DNA of 41,721 nt from Planctomycetaceae bacterium (GTDB taxonomy: Bacteria; Planctomycetota; Planctomycetia; Planctomycetales; Planctomycetaceae), in assembly GCA_029259815.1 (NCBI GenBank), contig JAJDEJ010000130.1:1-41721 (forward strand), given 5' to 3'. The notes beneath the pieces were generated by a model. It worked only from the letters and a program-made list of their open reading frames with translations, was not told the DNA's origin and made no database searches. The translations under genes were made by a program, and so were the position numbers. Positions 33,007 to 41,626 of the stretch are shown here, one piece after another; the stretch's first letter is position 1, and each line of letters starts with the position of its first letter.

Positions 33007-33933
33007 CTAACAAATCATGCCCTTGCGTGCAGACCGACCATGTCCGATTGGTTCGTCACCGATCCACCGTTCATCGGCCGGTTCGTCCGCGCGCTGGTAC
33101 CGGGTGTCGGTCGAGAGGCGGATGCGGTTGCTGCGGTTGTCGAGGCTGCCGTGGATGGTGTAGATGCTGAACACGAGGACGTCTCCGGGGCGGTATCGCT
33201 CAGCGGTCAGCCAGGGGAGGTCCAGTTTGGATTGAAGTTGTGCGGGGTGTTGAGTCAACTTGCCGTCTCCCAGTGGGCCGATCCATTCGTGGACATCGAG
33301 TGGTGCCCGGTTGGGTTTGTTCGTGCAGTAGGAGTCGACATCGCCTTCGTAGTATTTCTTCAGTCGGTCGAGGCGGTGTGATCCGGGCATGATCGTCAGG
33401 CCGCCGATATCAGTGGTGATCTCCATCAAGGGCGTCCAACTCGTCAACAAGTGGTTGGTGCCTCGATTCATGTAGACGGAGTCGACGTGTGGTGCGGTGC
33501 CGTGTCCCGGACCCATGACCCGCATCCAGGTGAAATCGAAATACCGCACCTGAAAGTCGAACAGACGCTCATAGAATTCAATCATTCGCCCCTGATGCAG
33601 CAACTCCTGCAGCGGTGCATTCTCCTCAATGAGATGGTGGCAAGGCTGTCCTTGCCAGGGCTGCTGTGCGACTCCGTCGGCGATGGGATACGCACGATCG
33701 ATCATCCCCAGTTCATCCAACTGGGCGAGGAGCACGTTGCGTGCTTGATGCACGAGATCGGTGTCGAGATATCCGGGGATGTAGAGGTAACCATCCTCAT
33801 CCAGCCGGCGTCGTAACGCAAGAGGGTCATCCAACAGGTCATCGCTGGGGATGAGCGAACCGAAGCGACTCTGTGCAAGGTCAAGTTCATCCCCAAGGCT
33901 CGTGAGGCGGGTGAGAGAGGGCATAGGAATCAT
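33007..33933 (-). CDS. Phytanoyl-CoA dioxygenase (PhyH) family Fe(II)/2-oxoglutarate oxygenase
   Basis: 308 aa, typical length. GYLYIPGYLDTDLV (49-62) is the usual N-terminal strand. The iron ligands are His149 and Asp151 (APHVDSVYM) and His261 (YTIHGSLDN); Arg272 (RIRLSTDTRYQ) would bind the 2-oxoglutarate carboxylate. GGLTIMPGSH (178-187) is another conserved block. Family members hydroxylate lipids, amino acids or small metabolites; substrate cannot be predicted. It is a single gene on the minus strand, convergent with the channel operon. The start at 33933 is the first ATG; a second ATG four codons in (33924) is equally plausible. Confidence 0.88.
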   Translation of the reverse strand: MIPMPSLTRLTSLGDELDLAQSRFGSLIPSDDLLDDPLALRRRLDEDGYLYIPGYLDTDLVHQARNVLLAQLDELGMIDRAYPIADGVAQQPWQGQPCHHLIEENAPLQELLHQGRMIEFYERLFDFQVRYFDFTWMRVMGPGHGTAPHVDSVYMNRGTNHLLTSWTPLMEITTDIGGLTIMPGSHRLDRLKKYYEGDVDSYCTNKPNRAPLDVHEWIGPLGDGKLTQHPAQLQSKLDLPWLTAERYRPGDVLVFSIYTIHGSLDNRSNRIRLSTDTRYQRADEPADERWIGDEPIGHGRSARKGMIC

Positions 33934-34115
33934 GTCCTACAGAGTGGCAGAGTCACAACCAAATGAAAAGAACGCAGATGACGGGAACGTCCGCAGAATT
34001 CAATCCGTCGCAATGTCGGCCAGTCAATCCGTGGCACTCCGCTTGATCCGCGTTCTATCCCGACAAGACGATTTGAGCAACGTGAAAACTTTCCATCGCG
34101 ACGAGCATAGCGTAA

Positions 34116-35570
34116 TCAGAAGTCCGCGTGCTTGGGAGTGCGGGGGAAGGGGATGACGTCGCGGATGTTTTGCATGCCCGTGAGCAGGAGCAACATTCTT
34201 TCCAGACCTAAGCCAAACCCGGCGTGCGGCACGGTGCCGTAGCGGCGGAGGTCGCGGTACCACCAGTATTCCTCGGGGTCGAGACCGCACTCTTCCAGTC
34301 GGATATCGAGGACATCCGCGCGGTGTTCGCGTTGGCTGCCGCCGATGATCTCGCCCACTCGGGGGACGAGCACGTCCATCGCCCGCACGGTCTTGCCGTC
34401 ATCATTGCAGTACATGTAGAACGGCTTGATCGAGCGTGGGTAGTCAAACACGATCATCGGCTGCTTGAAGTGCTCCTCGGTCAGATAGCGTTCGTGTTCG
34501 GCTTGCAGGTTGTCGCCCCACTTGACCGGGTACTCCCACTTGCGATCGACGGACGTGATGATGTCGACCGCTTCCGTATACGAGATCCGCTTAAACTCAT
34601 GGTCGAGGATGTTGTTGAGTGTTTCCAGGACGGTTTTTTCGATTCGATCGTTGAAAAACTTCATGTCGTCTGCACAGTGGTGGAGACTGTCGCTGACGAT
34701 GGTCTTGATGAAGTCTTCCGCGAGTTGCATGTCGCCATCGAGATCACAGAACGGCACCTCTGGTTCGACCATCCAGAACTCAGCGAGGTGCCTCGCCGTA
34801 TTGGAGTTCTCTGCCCGAAACGTCGGCCCGAAGGTGTAGACCGGGCCCAGGGACGTTGCGTAGATTTCGGCTTCGAGTTGTCCGGAGACGGTGAGTGAGG
34901 CGTGTTTGCCGAAGAAGTCGTTTTGGAAGTCAAAAGTCGAGAGTGGAGAGTCAAGAGCTGAGGAAGAGTTCCTGGCCGGTTCAGAAGCTCTTGTCTCTTG
35001 ACTCTTGTCATTCAGCCCTCCGAACAGCGTCGTCACCGTGAACATCTCGCCCGCGCCTTCGCAGTCACTCGTGGTGATGATGGGCGTCTGCACGTTGAGG
35101 AAGCCGCGTGTCTGGAAGAAGTCATGAATTGAGCGGCAGACACAGTTGCGGACGCGGGCGATGGCACCGAAGGTGTTTGTCCGGGGACGCAGGTGAGCGA
35201 TCTCGCGGAGAAACTCGAAGGAGTGCCGCTTCTTTTGGAGTGGGTATGACTCGGCGTCTGCGGTGCCGAGCAGATCGATGGCTGTCGCCTGCAATTCGAC
35301 CCGCTGTTTTGCGCCGGGAGATTCCTTTAACTCACCCGTGATGTGCAGGCTGGAGCCGGTCGTGATGTCGCTGACGATGTCCGCGAATCCCGGCACGTCA
35401 GCATCGACGACCACTTGCAGGTTCGCCATGCACGACCCGTCATTGAGTTCGATGAACGAGAAGCCCTGTTTGGAATCTCGACGGGTACGGACCCAACCGG
35501 AGACGTTGACACTCGCCCCCGGCTCTCCCTCCAAGAGCAAGGCGGCAACACGGGCAGACTGTGATGACAT
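34116..35570 (-). CDS. asnS: Asparaginyl-tRNA synthetase with an in-frame insertion
   Basis: 484 aa from ATG 35570 (AGGAGG ten bases upstream; the ATG at 35609 adds 13 unrelated residues). The enzyme joins asparagine to tRNA-Asn. An N-terminal OB-fold ([20 protein letters not shown]) is followed by the class II catalytic domain: [10 protein letters not shown], motif 2 ([18 protein letters not shown]) and motif 3 ([12 protein letters not shown]), with GGSQREHR before it. Between TTLFGGL and FQNDFFGK there are about 17-25 residues more than in the E. coli enzyme ([20 protein letters not shown] and onward), encoded by an imperfect palindrome. As synthetase sequence elsewhere is intact, the enzyme is likely functional. 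Confidence 0.95.
   Translation of the reverse strand: MSSQSARVAALLLEGEPGASVNVSGWVRTRRDSKQGFSFIELNDGSCMANLQVVVDADVPGFADIVSDITTGSSLHITGELKESPGAKQRVELQATAIDLLGTADAESYPLQKKRHSFEFLREIAHLRPRTNTFGAIARVRNCVCRSIHDFFQTRGFLNVQTPIITTSDCEGAGEMFTVTTLFGGLNDKSQETRASEPARNSSSALDSPLSTFDFQNDFFGKHASLTVSGQLEAEIYATSLGPVYTFGPTFRAENSNTARHLAEFWMVEPEVPFCDLDGDMQLAEDFIKTIVSDSLHHCADDMKFFNDRIEKTVLETLNNILDHEFKRISYTEAVDIITSVDRKWEYPVKWGDNLQAEHERYLTEEHFKQPMIVFDYPRSIKPFYMYCNDDGKTVRAMDVLVPRVGEIIGGSQREHRADVLDIRLEECGLDPEEYWWYRDLRRYGTVPHAGFGLGLERMLLLLTGMQNIRDVIPFPRTPKHADF
34929..35012. repeat. Palindromic in-frame insertion within asnS
   Basis: The plus strand reads GAGAGTCAAGAGCT near 34946 and AGCTCTTGTCTCTTGACTCT near 34985, which are imperfect inverted copies (differing by a two-base gap and the duplicated core). 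The whole encodes the extra Ser/Arg/Glu-rich loop in AsnRS, about residues 187-214. Its base pattern (repeated TCAAGAG / CTCTTGA) is unlike the surrounding gene. It resembles the idea of palindromic elements that insert in frame in protein genes, known from Rickettsia, though the sequence is different. Confidence 0.55.
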
Positions 35571-35675
35571 GACGTTCAATCCTCCTGATGCGACATCGTT
35601 GTCTCGCATGAGACGGTGATGAGGGAGGATATCAGGTTCTCTTCTCTTCGGTCGAGTTCATCTGTCAAAGGAGAA

Positions 35676-35709
35676 CCGGAGGCAAGTGGGAGTTCCCGCT
35701 TGCCTCCGG
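35676..35709 (-). terminator. Strong 15-bp stem-loop downstream of the Cys/Gly-rich gene
   Basis: CCGGAGGCAAGTGGG pairs with CCCGCTTGCCTCCGG (one G-T pair) around the loop AGTT. It lies 75 bases after the stop of the minus-strand gene at 35784 and before the asnS start, so it separates the two transcription units. Confidence 0.8.
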
Positions 35710-35783
35710 TGGAGGGTCGTCAGTGTTGTCTATCTTCGATCAACTCACATCGACTGGGCAGACTGATCGATGCATGGGCTTCG

Positions 35784-36920
35784 TCAACGATTCGGAACCG
35801 GATACAGCAGCGGTGCCCCAGCAGACCGTTCGGGTTGGGCTGCCGGTGGTGCAGGAGCCGGTGCAGGAGCCGGGGTTTCCGATGGCACGGGCGGAGTCGT
35901 GTTGCTCGGCGTCGGCGGCACGGCTTGACCCGGAGTCATCGGTGCACTCGGCTGTGTCGGAGCCGGTTCGATGATCGGCATCGGCTGTGACTCTGTCGGA
36001 ACCGGCTGACTCTGAGTCCCGTGATACTGAATCTCGCCCGACTCTTCATAGGAGCCGGAGTCACCGTATTGCACGGAGACATCACCATAGATATCACCCT
36101 GAGGCGGGCATCCGGGTCCCACATCGACGACGCCGTTGTACTGCGTGCCGTAGTCGGGCGTGTGGAACTCGTCTGGATGCGGCGTCGGCGGAATCATCCC
36201 TGCCCGCGGCAGCCATTGGGGAACCCGCTGGTAATAGTAGCCCAGCTGAGTGGTGTCAGTCGCCTGGTAGACCATGGGATACCGGAAGTTCGGATCTGCG
36301 TTGGATGGCTGTCCCGTCCATGAGTTCGGAAACCAATTGCGGTAGGTCGCGGCGACTCTCTGTTGCGGAAAGTGACCGGGCGGAGCCCAGCCGTGATCGG
36401 GTGAGTGTGTGCAGCCGCTGTGATAAGGGCTGAGCCAATGCAGCTTGTGCATGAGCTTGGCATGACACGGATTCGTGCAGTATCCACTGCCGCAGACGCC
36501 ACAGCCAGCACCATAACCGCAGGCACCGTTCTGGCACCCGCCATAGCCGTAGCCACAGCCATTGCCATTGCCATTGCCGCATTGGGAAGCTGACCCGCCA
36601 CTCAACCAGTTGCGAGCCTTGGCGCGACGAATGAGTCGGCGGTTCTGTCGTTCATCGCGACCACGACCGCTGCCATCGCTGAGGTAGCCATCGCAGCCGT
36701 ACGAATCGCAACCGTACGCGTCACAGCCGCCGGCATCGCAACCGCCGACATCATCGTGACCGACGTCGGCTCCATAGTTGCCTGTGTCGCATGAGGCCTG
36801 TCGGACGCCACCCAGACGGACAACGCCTTCCGGGTCAGCAGAGTTTTGGGCTGTCGCGACGGTCGGCAGGAGGAGCACTCCCAACGTCATCATCAGCCAG
36901 TGTGTTGATCGATATCGCAT
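35784..36920 (-). CDS. Exported Cys/Gly-rich protein with Pro-rich C-terminus
   Basis: 378 aa from ATG 36920. Signal peptide (MRYRSTHWLMMTLGVLLLP, cut after TVATA). The mature N-terminus has DPEGVVRLGG, a motif shared with the neighbouring gene (DAGVVRLGE). Then come tandem GCDxY units (GGCDAYGCDSYGCDGY), a basic helix, a Gly/Asn/Cys-rich segment (CGNGNGNGCGYGYGGCQNG), a mid-domain (KLHWLSPYHSGC, APPGHFPQQRVAATYRNWFP) and a Pro/Ala/Thr-rich tail (about 310-378). The many cysteines imply disulfides outside the cytoplasm or a metal-binding wall protein. Proteins of this type are planctomycete-specific to my knowledge. Function unknown. It is a likely paralogue of the next gene upstream. Confidence 0.75.
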   Translation of the reverse strand: MRYRSTHWLMMTLGVLLLPTVATAQNSADPEGVVRLGGVRQASCDTGNYGADVGHDDVGGCDAGGCDAYGCDSYGCDGYLSDGSGRGRDERQNRRLIRRAKARNWLSGGSASQCGNGNGNGCGYGYGGCQNGACGYGAGCGVCGSGYCTNPCHAKLMHKLHWLSPYHSGCTHSPDHGWAPPGHFPQQRVAATYRNWFPNSWTGQPSNADPNFRYPMVYQATDTTQLGYYYQRVPQWLPRAGMIPPTPHPDEFHTPDYGTQYNGVVDVGPGCPPQGDIYGDVSVQYGDSGSYEESGEIQYHGTQSQPVPTESQPMPIIEPAPTQPSAPMTPGQAVPPTPSNTTPPVPSETPAPAPAPAPPAAQPERSAGAPLLYPVPNR

Positions 36921-37029
36921 AGTGATCATCCTGATCTCAAAGGAAGTGCGGGAGCAGAGACTTCGCCACACGCAGGCAGCTGATCGGACGAGAAGCCTGT
37001 CTCGACGTTGACCACTGCGGTGGGAAGTC

Positions 37030-37058
37030 GAGCGGGGCCAATCACTTCGACCCCGCTC
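37030..37058 (-). terminator. Stem-loop after the second Cys-rich gene
   Basis: GAGCGGGG pairs with CCCCGCTC over a 13-base loop, 17 bases beyond the stop of the minus-strand gene ending at 37075. Probable terminator or mRNA-stabilising hairpin. Confidence 0.6.
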
Positions 37059-37074
37059 CTGGGCAGTTGATACT

Positions 37075-38055
37075 TCAGTAAGCCGAGTTGCTGACAGGAG
37101 TCAGCCGACTTGACGGCACGCCCCATCCATAGTTGTAAGCGTGGCGAACATTTGGCGCAAGTGGCACAGAGACTGGACCGCCGACACCGGGCACAGCGTA
37201 AATCTGTCCGTCTCGTCCATCGAAATATCCCGGGTCGTCAGCGTAGACGCGGGTGTAGTGACCGAACGGTTTGCAGCCAGCACCTCCACACCCTGAGGGC
37301 AGAAAGTAACCGAGCTTACAGCGAAGATAGGCGTTCAATCCTGCATTGGCATGACGCTTGCGAGCACGATGCATGGCCGCCTGACCACCGAGGAACGAAG
37401 CGACACAGTTCCGGTTCACTACCGCATGCGTATCACAGACCGAGCAGCCAGTGCCAGCGTACCCATGCGGATAGTCGGTCGCCCGGTTGAGCAGACCACC
37501 GCTCACATGGGCAGAGCCGTAATTGTCGCCACCACAGCCGTCGCAGCCATCACCTCCGCAGGACGAGCAGGCACTGTCGCATCCGCCTGAGCTGATGAAT
37601 GGCGCGCATCCATCACATGTGTTGCTGAGAGGCGCACAGGAATCGAAATCGCTATAGGCGGGCACGCAAGTATCGTGCGCCTCCACAACGGGAACGGCAC
37701 ACGCTGCTGCGGGATACGCCGGAATGGGAGCCACAGGTGCAACAGGGTAGGCAGCACACCCGTCACAAGACTCGTAGGAGTCACATGGCATGTTATCACA
37801 TGCCGACGAGTCGGCGGGTGAGTCATAGGCCGACAATAACCGGAGGAGTGCCTTGCTCGTGTTTGCATTGCGTCTGCGGTAATCGGATTGGCCGCGGACG
37901 ACCACCCGACCTTCATCACTCACGGATGCCGTGGCCGGGGCTTCTCCCAGCCGGACGACACCTGCGTCCTCGGCCTTGACGCTGCCGACGAGCGTCATCG
38001 TCATCAGCGCGGCCAGCACAGAGCAGGCCTTCAAATTGAAATGACAAGTCTTCAT
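37075..38055 (-). CDS. Exported Cys-rich protein, paralogue of the 35784-36920 product
   Basis: 326 aa. Signal peptide MKTCHFNLKACSVLAALMTM then TLVGSVKA, followed by EDAGVVRLGE. An Ala/Pro/Val-rich segment with CDNMPCDSYESCDGCAAYP, and a second Cys cluster (CDSACSSCGGDGCDGCGGD) lead to a more ordered C-terminal part: NAYLRCKLGYFLPSGCGGAG then CKPFGHYTRVYADDPGYFD. The last piece is comparable to the APPGHFPQQRVAATYRNWFP region of the downstream paralogue. Probably a disulfide-rich cell-envelope protein; no enzymatic motif. About 155 bases separate it from its paralogue downstream, and a hairpin between them suggests separate or attenuated expression. Confidence 0.75.
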   Translation of the reverse strand: MKTCHFNLKACSVLAALMTMTLVGSVKAEDAGVVRLGEAPATASVSDEGRVVVRGQSDYRRRNANTSKALLRLLSAYDSPADSSACDNMPCDSYESCDGCAAYPVAPVAPIPAYPAAACAVPVVEAHDTCVPAYSDFDSCAPLSNTCDGCAPFISSGGCDSACSSCGGDGCDGCGGDNYGSAHVSGGLLNRATDYPHGYAGTGCSVCDTHAVVNRNCVASFLGGQAAMHRARKRHANAGLNAYLRCKLGYFLPSGCGGAGCKPFGHYTRVYADDPGYFDGRDGQIYAVPGVGGPVSVPLAPNVRHAYNYGWGVPSSRLTPVSNSAY

Positions 38056-38154
38056 GACATGGTTCCTGGATCTGTTTTGAGAATTCGACTGCTCGAACGA
38101 GACGTGTGACTCAAGATCGTTGCGGGACGTCCCGAGTCGGTCCTTGATGAGCCG

Positions 38155-38571
38155 TTAGTGCGAGACGGGCGGATGGAAGCTGGAGAACAAACGAAAGTGA
38201 TCGTGATATCTCACCTTCACATGCGTGCCTTGCAGCTGCCACTTCTCATGCTGTCGCACACCGAACGGCGTGACGACCCAGTGTCCGTTCACCCGGTAGT
38301 AGAACGGCCCGTACATCGCATGGTACTCGTGCGGGTACAGCATCTCGTGCGGCGCGAGCGCCTGGTTTGTGATGATCGATCCCCCCGCGTAGCCGGGCAC
38401 GTGCTGGACCGGTGACGGATACAGCGGTGCGTTCAGCACGGGGTACTGGTTCGATCGTTGAGCCCCACCCGGTGCGGCTCCCTGTCCATATGACGGCCCC
38501 TGAGCAAATGCAGTCGAGGCGGTCATGCCGACGCAAAGTACGGCGGCGAATCCCAAATGTTTCGACAACAT
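38155..38571 (-). CDS. Small exported protein of unknown function
   Basis: 138 aa. Signal peptide (MLSKHLGFAAVLCVGMTAST, cut after AFA), then a Gly/Gln/Pro-rich stretch (GPSYGQGAAPGGAQ) and a compact aromatic-rich part: LYPHEYHAMYGPFYYRVNGH then WVVTPFGVRQHEKWQLQGTH, ending VRYHDHFRLFSSFHPPVSH. It has only one cysteine, in the signal peptide. Downstream, in the same direction, are the two Cys-rich exported proteins, and the three may form a functional set in the cell envelope. No known family recognised. Confidence 0.72.
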   Translation of the reverse strand: MLSKHLGFAAVLCVGMTASTAFAQGPSYGQGAAPGGAQRSNQYPVLNAPLYPSPVQHVPGYAGGSIITNQALAPHEMLYPHEYHAMYGPFYYRVNGHWVVTPFGVRQHEKWQLQGTHVKVRYHDHFRLFSSFHPPVSH

Positions 38572-39122
38572 GGCAACCCTCCTTGTCGTGTTGTCTGGAA
38601 GTGACGTCCGGAATCCCCCCCGGGTTTCCGCCGACGTTCGACCACCCCATCGATCAACAGAGTGTGGCCGATAATCCGCCGATCACTCATTCAGGAGTGA
38701 CCAACGGGACATGATCACTAGATGATTCGGCTTGGACCGATCGTGCCGTCGAGTCATTCTGTGTCTGTGATCCGGATTTGACGAATATTCACAACTCGAA
38801 CGCTTGTTAGGGGGTTAAGTCGACTGAACAACCCCGACGACTGCTATCACGACTACAATCGTTCAAGTTTGCGCAGCTTCAAAAATCGCTACAATGCGAT
38901 GCCATTGAGAAGTTGGACCGCGATGAATCACAGTCGAGAATCCCGGGAGGGCGAAGCTCCTGCCGAGCCGCACCGTGAGTGTTGTTTGGCATATCCAGAA
39001 ACGAACCTGCGGGATCACTCTTCCGCATGATGCGTCAATCAGTGTAAGAACGCGGTCGATCACGGCGCGGCTCGGCAGGAGCCTCGCCCTCCCCAGGCAA
39101 CAACTCGGTTTGGAGAACACGC
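38572..39122. other. 551-bp divergent intergenic region before the gyrase-like gene
   Basis: It separates the small exported protein (minus) from the GyrA/ParC-like gene (plus), and so contains both promoters. It includes the 149-bp inverted-repeat element at 38945-39093. GGAG at 39112-39115 serves the TTG start at 39123. No open reading frame is supported; a 111-codon minus-strand frame at 38863-39198 crosses the repeat and is rejected. Confidence 0.5.
38945..39093. repeat. 149-bp element with 26-bp near-perfect inverted arms
   Basis: The left arm (38945-38970, beginning GGGAGGGCGAAGCTCCTG) and the right arm (39068-39093) are inverted copies with a single mismatch (A against G at position 11). 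The centre of 97 bp has no open frame. The right arm ends 30 bases before the TTG start of the gyrase-like gene. It looks like a mobile non-autonomous element, and it must influence the leader RNA if transcription begins upstream of it. Confidence 0.75.
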
Positions 39123-41570
39123 TTGGCTGCCCGAAAACGATTTTCACGCAGAGTGACGAAAGATGGTCAGTCAACAGGGGGACCGAAGGGGGGACCAACG
39201 GAGAATCGCGAAAACGATGGCATCCGCTTCGTCTCGCTGAGCGAGGAGACGCGCCGCCGCTACCTCAACTATGCGATGTCAGTCATCACGTCGCGGGCAC
39301 TGCCGGATGTACGTGACGGGTTGAAGCCAGTTCAACGCCGCATCCTGTATGCAATGTACTCCGACCTGCGGCTCACGCCGGACGCCAAGTACCGCAAGAG
39401 TGCGAAGATCGTCGGCGACACGACCGGCAACTATCACCCGCACAGCCCGGAGGCCGTGTACGACACGCTGGTGCGGATGGCGCAGGACTTCACGTTCCGC
39501 ATGCCTCTCGTCGACGGACAGGGCAACTTCGGCTCGGTGATCGGACTCCCGTGCGCAGCCCAACGATACACAGAGGCACGCTGCACCCGCATCACCGAGC
39601 AGATGATGCAGGAACTGAGGTATCGCACGGTCGAGATGCGACCCAACTTTGAGGGCGTGCGTGACGAGCCGGTCGTGCTCCCCGCCCGTTTCCCCAACCT
39701 GCTGGTCAACGGCACACAGGGCATCGCCGTCGGCATGGCGACCAGTATCCCGCCCCACAATCTGGGCGAGGTGATCAGGGCGTGCATCCATCTCATTCAG
39801 AACGACGGAGCGACCGTCGCACAGGTAATGAAGTACATCAAAGGGCCGGACTACCCGCTCGGCGGTCGCATCGTCACCGATCGCAGAGAGCTGACGCAGA
39901 CCTACAAGGAGGGTCGCGGGTCGATCAAGACGCGGGCCGAGTGGAGGCTCGACAAAGAGCGACGCAAGCAAGTCTCACACCGGATCATCATCACGAACGT
40001 GCCGTATAACGTGGAGACCGGGCCGCTCCTTGCTGCCATCGGGGAGATCGCCGAGTCGCGGAAACTGCCTCAATTGCTCGCTGCCAACGATGAGTCAGAC
40101 CTCGAACAGGGCATGCGAATCGTCCTCGACCTTAAACCCGGGTCGAACCCCGAGTTGGTGATGTCGTACCTCTTCAAACACACAGCACTCGAACAGAACT
40201 TCTCTTACAACGCCACCGCCCTCGTCCCCGATGAGCAGGGAGCCCTCGTTCCTCAACGTCTCGACCTCGTCGAGATCCTGCGTCACTTCCTCGACTTCCG
40301 CCTCGAAACGGTCCGCCGTCGCTTTCAATTCCAACTGGAGCAACTGGAGAAGCGGATCCACATTCTCGAAGGCTTTGCGATCATCTTCAAAGGGCTGGAC
40401 AAGGCTCTCAAGATCATCCGCGCAAGCTCGGGCAAACAGGACGCCGCCGAGAAACTGCTCAAGGCGTTCACCCAACTGGACGAGATTCAGGTGGACGCGA
40501 TCCTCGAACTCGCCTTGTATCGCATCTCGTCACTGGAGATCGACCGTATTCACGACGAGTTGAAGGACAAGCAGGCACAAGCCGACGAGATTCGCAAGAT
40601 CCTTGCCTCCGAGCGACGTTTGTGGACGGTCGTCAAAACCGAACTGCAGGAGATCGCGGACGAGTTTGGCGACAAAAGACGCACGGCACTCGGCTCCTCC
40701 GACGAGATCGACGAGTTCGACCCGCAGGCGTACATCGTCAAGGAGAACACGAACGTCGTTGCGACCCGCGAAGGTTGGATCAAACGCGTCCAGAAGATTT
40801 CGTCCATCGACAAGCTGCGTGTCCGTGATGGCGACGAAGTGCTCGCCGTCGTGCCCACCAGCACACTCGATAACGTGATCATCTTCGCCAGCGACGGCAG
40901 CGCGTACACGCTCCCGGCCGATCAAATCCCTCCCTCGTCCGGTTACGGTGAACCGCTGTCAAAGCATGTCAAACTCAAGGACGGAGCCAGCATCATCACG
41001 GCCATCTCGACCGACGCCCGATTCACACAGGAAGACCAGCCCGAGTGGCAGGACTTCCCGCCCACTCCGTACATCTTCATTGCCACCGCTCACGGCCAGA
41101 TCATGCGTCTGTCCCTCAGCCTGTTCCGCGACCCCTCCACTAAGAACGGCCGACGCTACTGCCGCCTGCGGCCCGACGACTCCGTCATCCACGTCGAGAT
41201 CATGCGCGAGCGAGATCAAGGCGAGAAGGGATACCCCGGCGACAGCGTCTTCCTGATGAGCAAGAACGCAAGACTGATTCACTTCGACGTTGCCGACGCT
41301 CAAGTGCTCTCCGCTGCCGGTAAGGGGGTCAGGGGTCTCAAACTCGAAAAGGGAGACGAAGTCCTCGGCGCTCAGCGACTCTCCCGACCCTCCGACAGTC
41401 TGCGAGCCGAGAACGAGAACGGCAAGATCCTCAGCTTCGGCCAAATGAAGTACAACATCACCAGCCGCGGCGGCAAGGGCGTGAAAACGAGCCATCGCAC
41501 GGGCATCAAACGAGTCATTCGACCGGAGATCGAGTTGATCGACTGGGCGGAGCTTGAGAATGGCGATTGA
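39123..41570 (+). CDS. DNA gyrase / topoisomerase IV subunit A homologue
   Basis: 815 aa. Begins with TTG at 39123, with GGAG seven bases upstream; no ATG exists before the conserved region. The type IIA A subunit breaks and rejoins [23 protein letters not shown] then [10 protein letters not shown] is the canonical N-terminus, DGQGNFGS and the active tyrosine Tyr149 ([11 protein letters not shown]) form the DNA gate, [20 protein letters not shown] follows, and the C-terminal part (from about residue 540) is a beta-pinwheel with EGWIKRVQK and RGGKGVKT. The resistance-region helix reads [13 protein letters not shown] instead of HPHGDSAVYD. Whether it is the housekeeping gyrA or a parC-like paralogue cannot be decided: no gyrB is adjacent and the usual GyrA-box QRRGGKG is not seen at blade one. 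Its position before a short RHH gene is not informative. Confidence 0.9.
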   Translation: MAARKRFSRRVTKDGQSTGGPKGGPTENRENDGIRFVSLSEETRRRYLNYAMSVITSRALPDVRDGLKPVQRRILYAMYSDLRLTPDAKYRKSAKIVGDTTGNYHPHSPEAVYDTLVRMAQDFTFRMPLVDGQGNFGSVIGLPCAAQRYTEARCTRITEQMMQELRYRTVEMRPNFEGVRDEPVVLPARFPNLLVNGTQGIAVGMATSIPPHNLGEVIRACIHLIQNDGATVAQVMKYIKGPDYPLGGRIVTDRRELTQTYKEGRGSIKTRAEWRLDKERRKQVSHRIIITNVPYNVETGPLLAAIGEIAESRKLPQLLAANDESDLEQGMRIVLDLKPGSNPELVMSYLFKHTALEQNFSYNATALVPDEQGALVPQRLDLVEILRHFLDFRLETVRRRFQFQLEQLEKRIHILEGFAIIFKGLDKALKIIRASSGKQDAAEKLLKAFTQLDEIQVDAILELALYRISSLEIDRIHDELKDKQAQADEIRKILASERRLWTVVKTELQEIADEFGDKRRTALGSSDEIDEFDPQAYIVKENTNVVATREGWIKRVQKISSIDKLRVRDGDEVLAVVPTSTLDNVIIFASDGSAYTLPADQIPPSSGYGEPLSKHVKLKDGASIITAISTDARFTQEDQPEWQDFPPTPYIFIATAHGQIMRLSLSLFRDPSTKNGRRYCRLRPDDSVIHVEIMRERDQGEKGYPGDSVFLMSKNARLIHFDVADAQVLSAAGKGVRGLKLEKGDEVLGAQRLSRPSDSLRAENENGKILSFGQMKYNITSRGGKGVKTSHRTGIKRVIRPEIELIDWAELENGD

Positions 41571-41597
41571 CGCTGTTCCTGCTTTGACCGACAATGT

Positions 41598-41615
41598 GTA
41601 ATACAGTCGTATTAC
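41598..41615. promoter_or_regulatory. Palindromic operator candidate before the RHH gene
   Basis: GTAATAC and GTATTAC are perfect inverted repeats around AGTC, 11 bases upstream of ATG 41627. RHH-type (CopG/antitoxin) proteins commonly repress their own promoters by binding such short palindromes, so this is the likely autoregulatory site. Confidence 0.65.
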
Positions 41616-41626
41616 TGGAGTTCTCC

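Noticed and set aside
34224-34898. 224-codon frame opposite asnS
   Set aside because: Antisense to the conserved catalytic domain of the synthetase.
41583-41604. Sigma-70 promoter TTGACC ... TAATAC for the RHH gene
   Set aside because: The spacing between the two hexamers is only about 10 bases, too short for a promoter.
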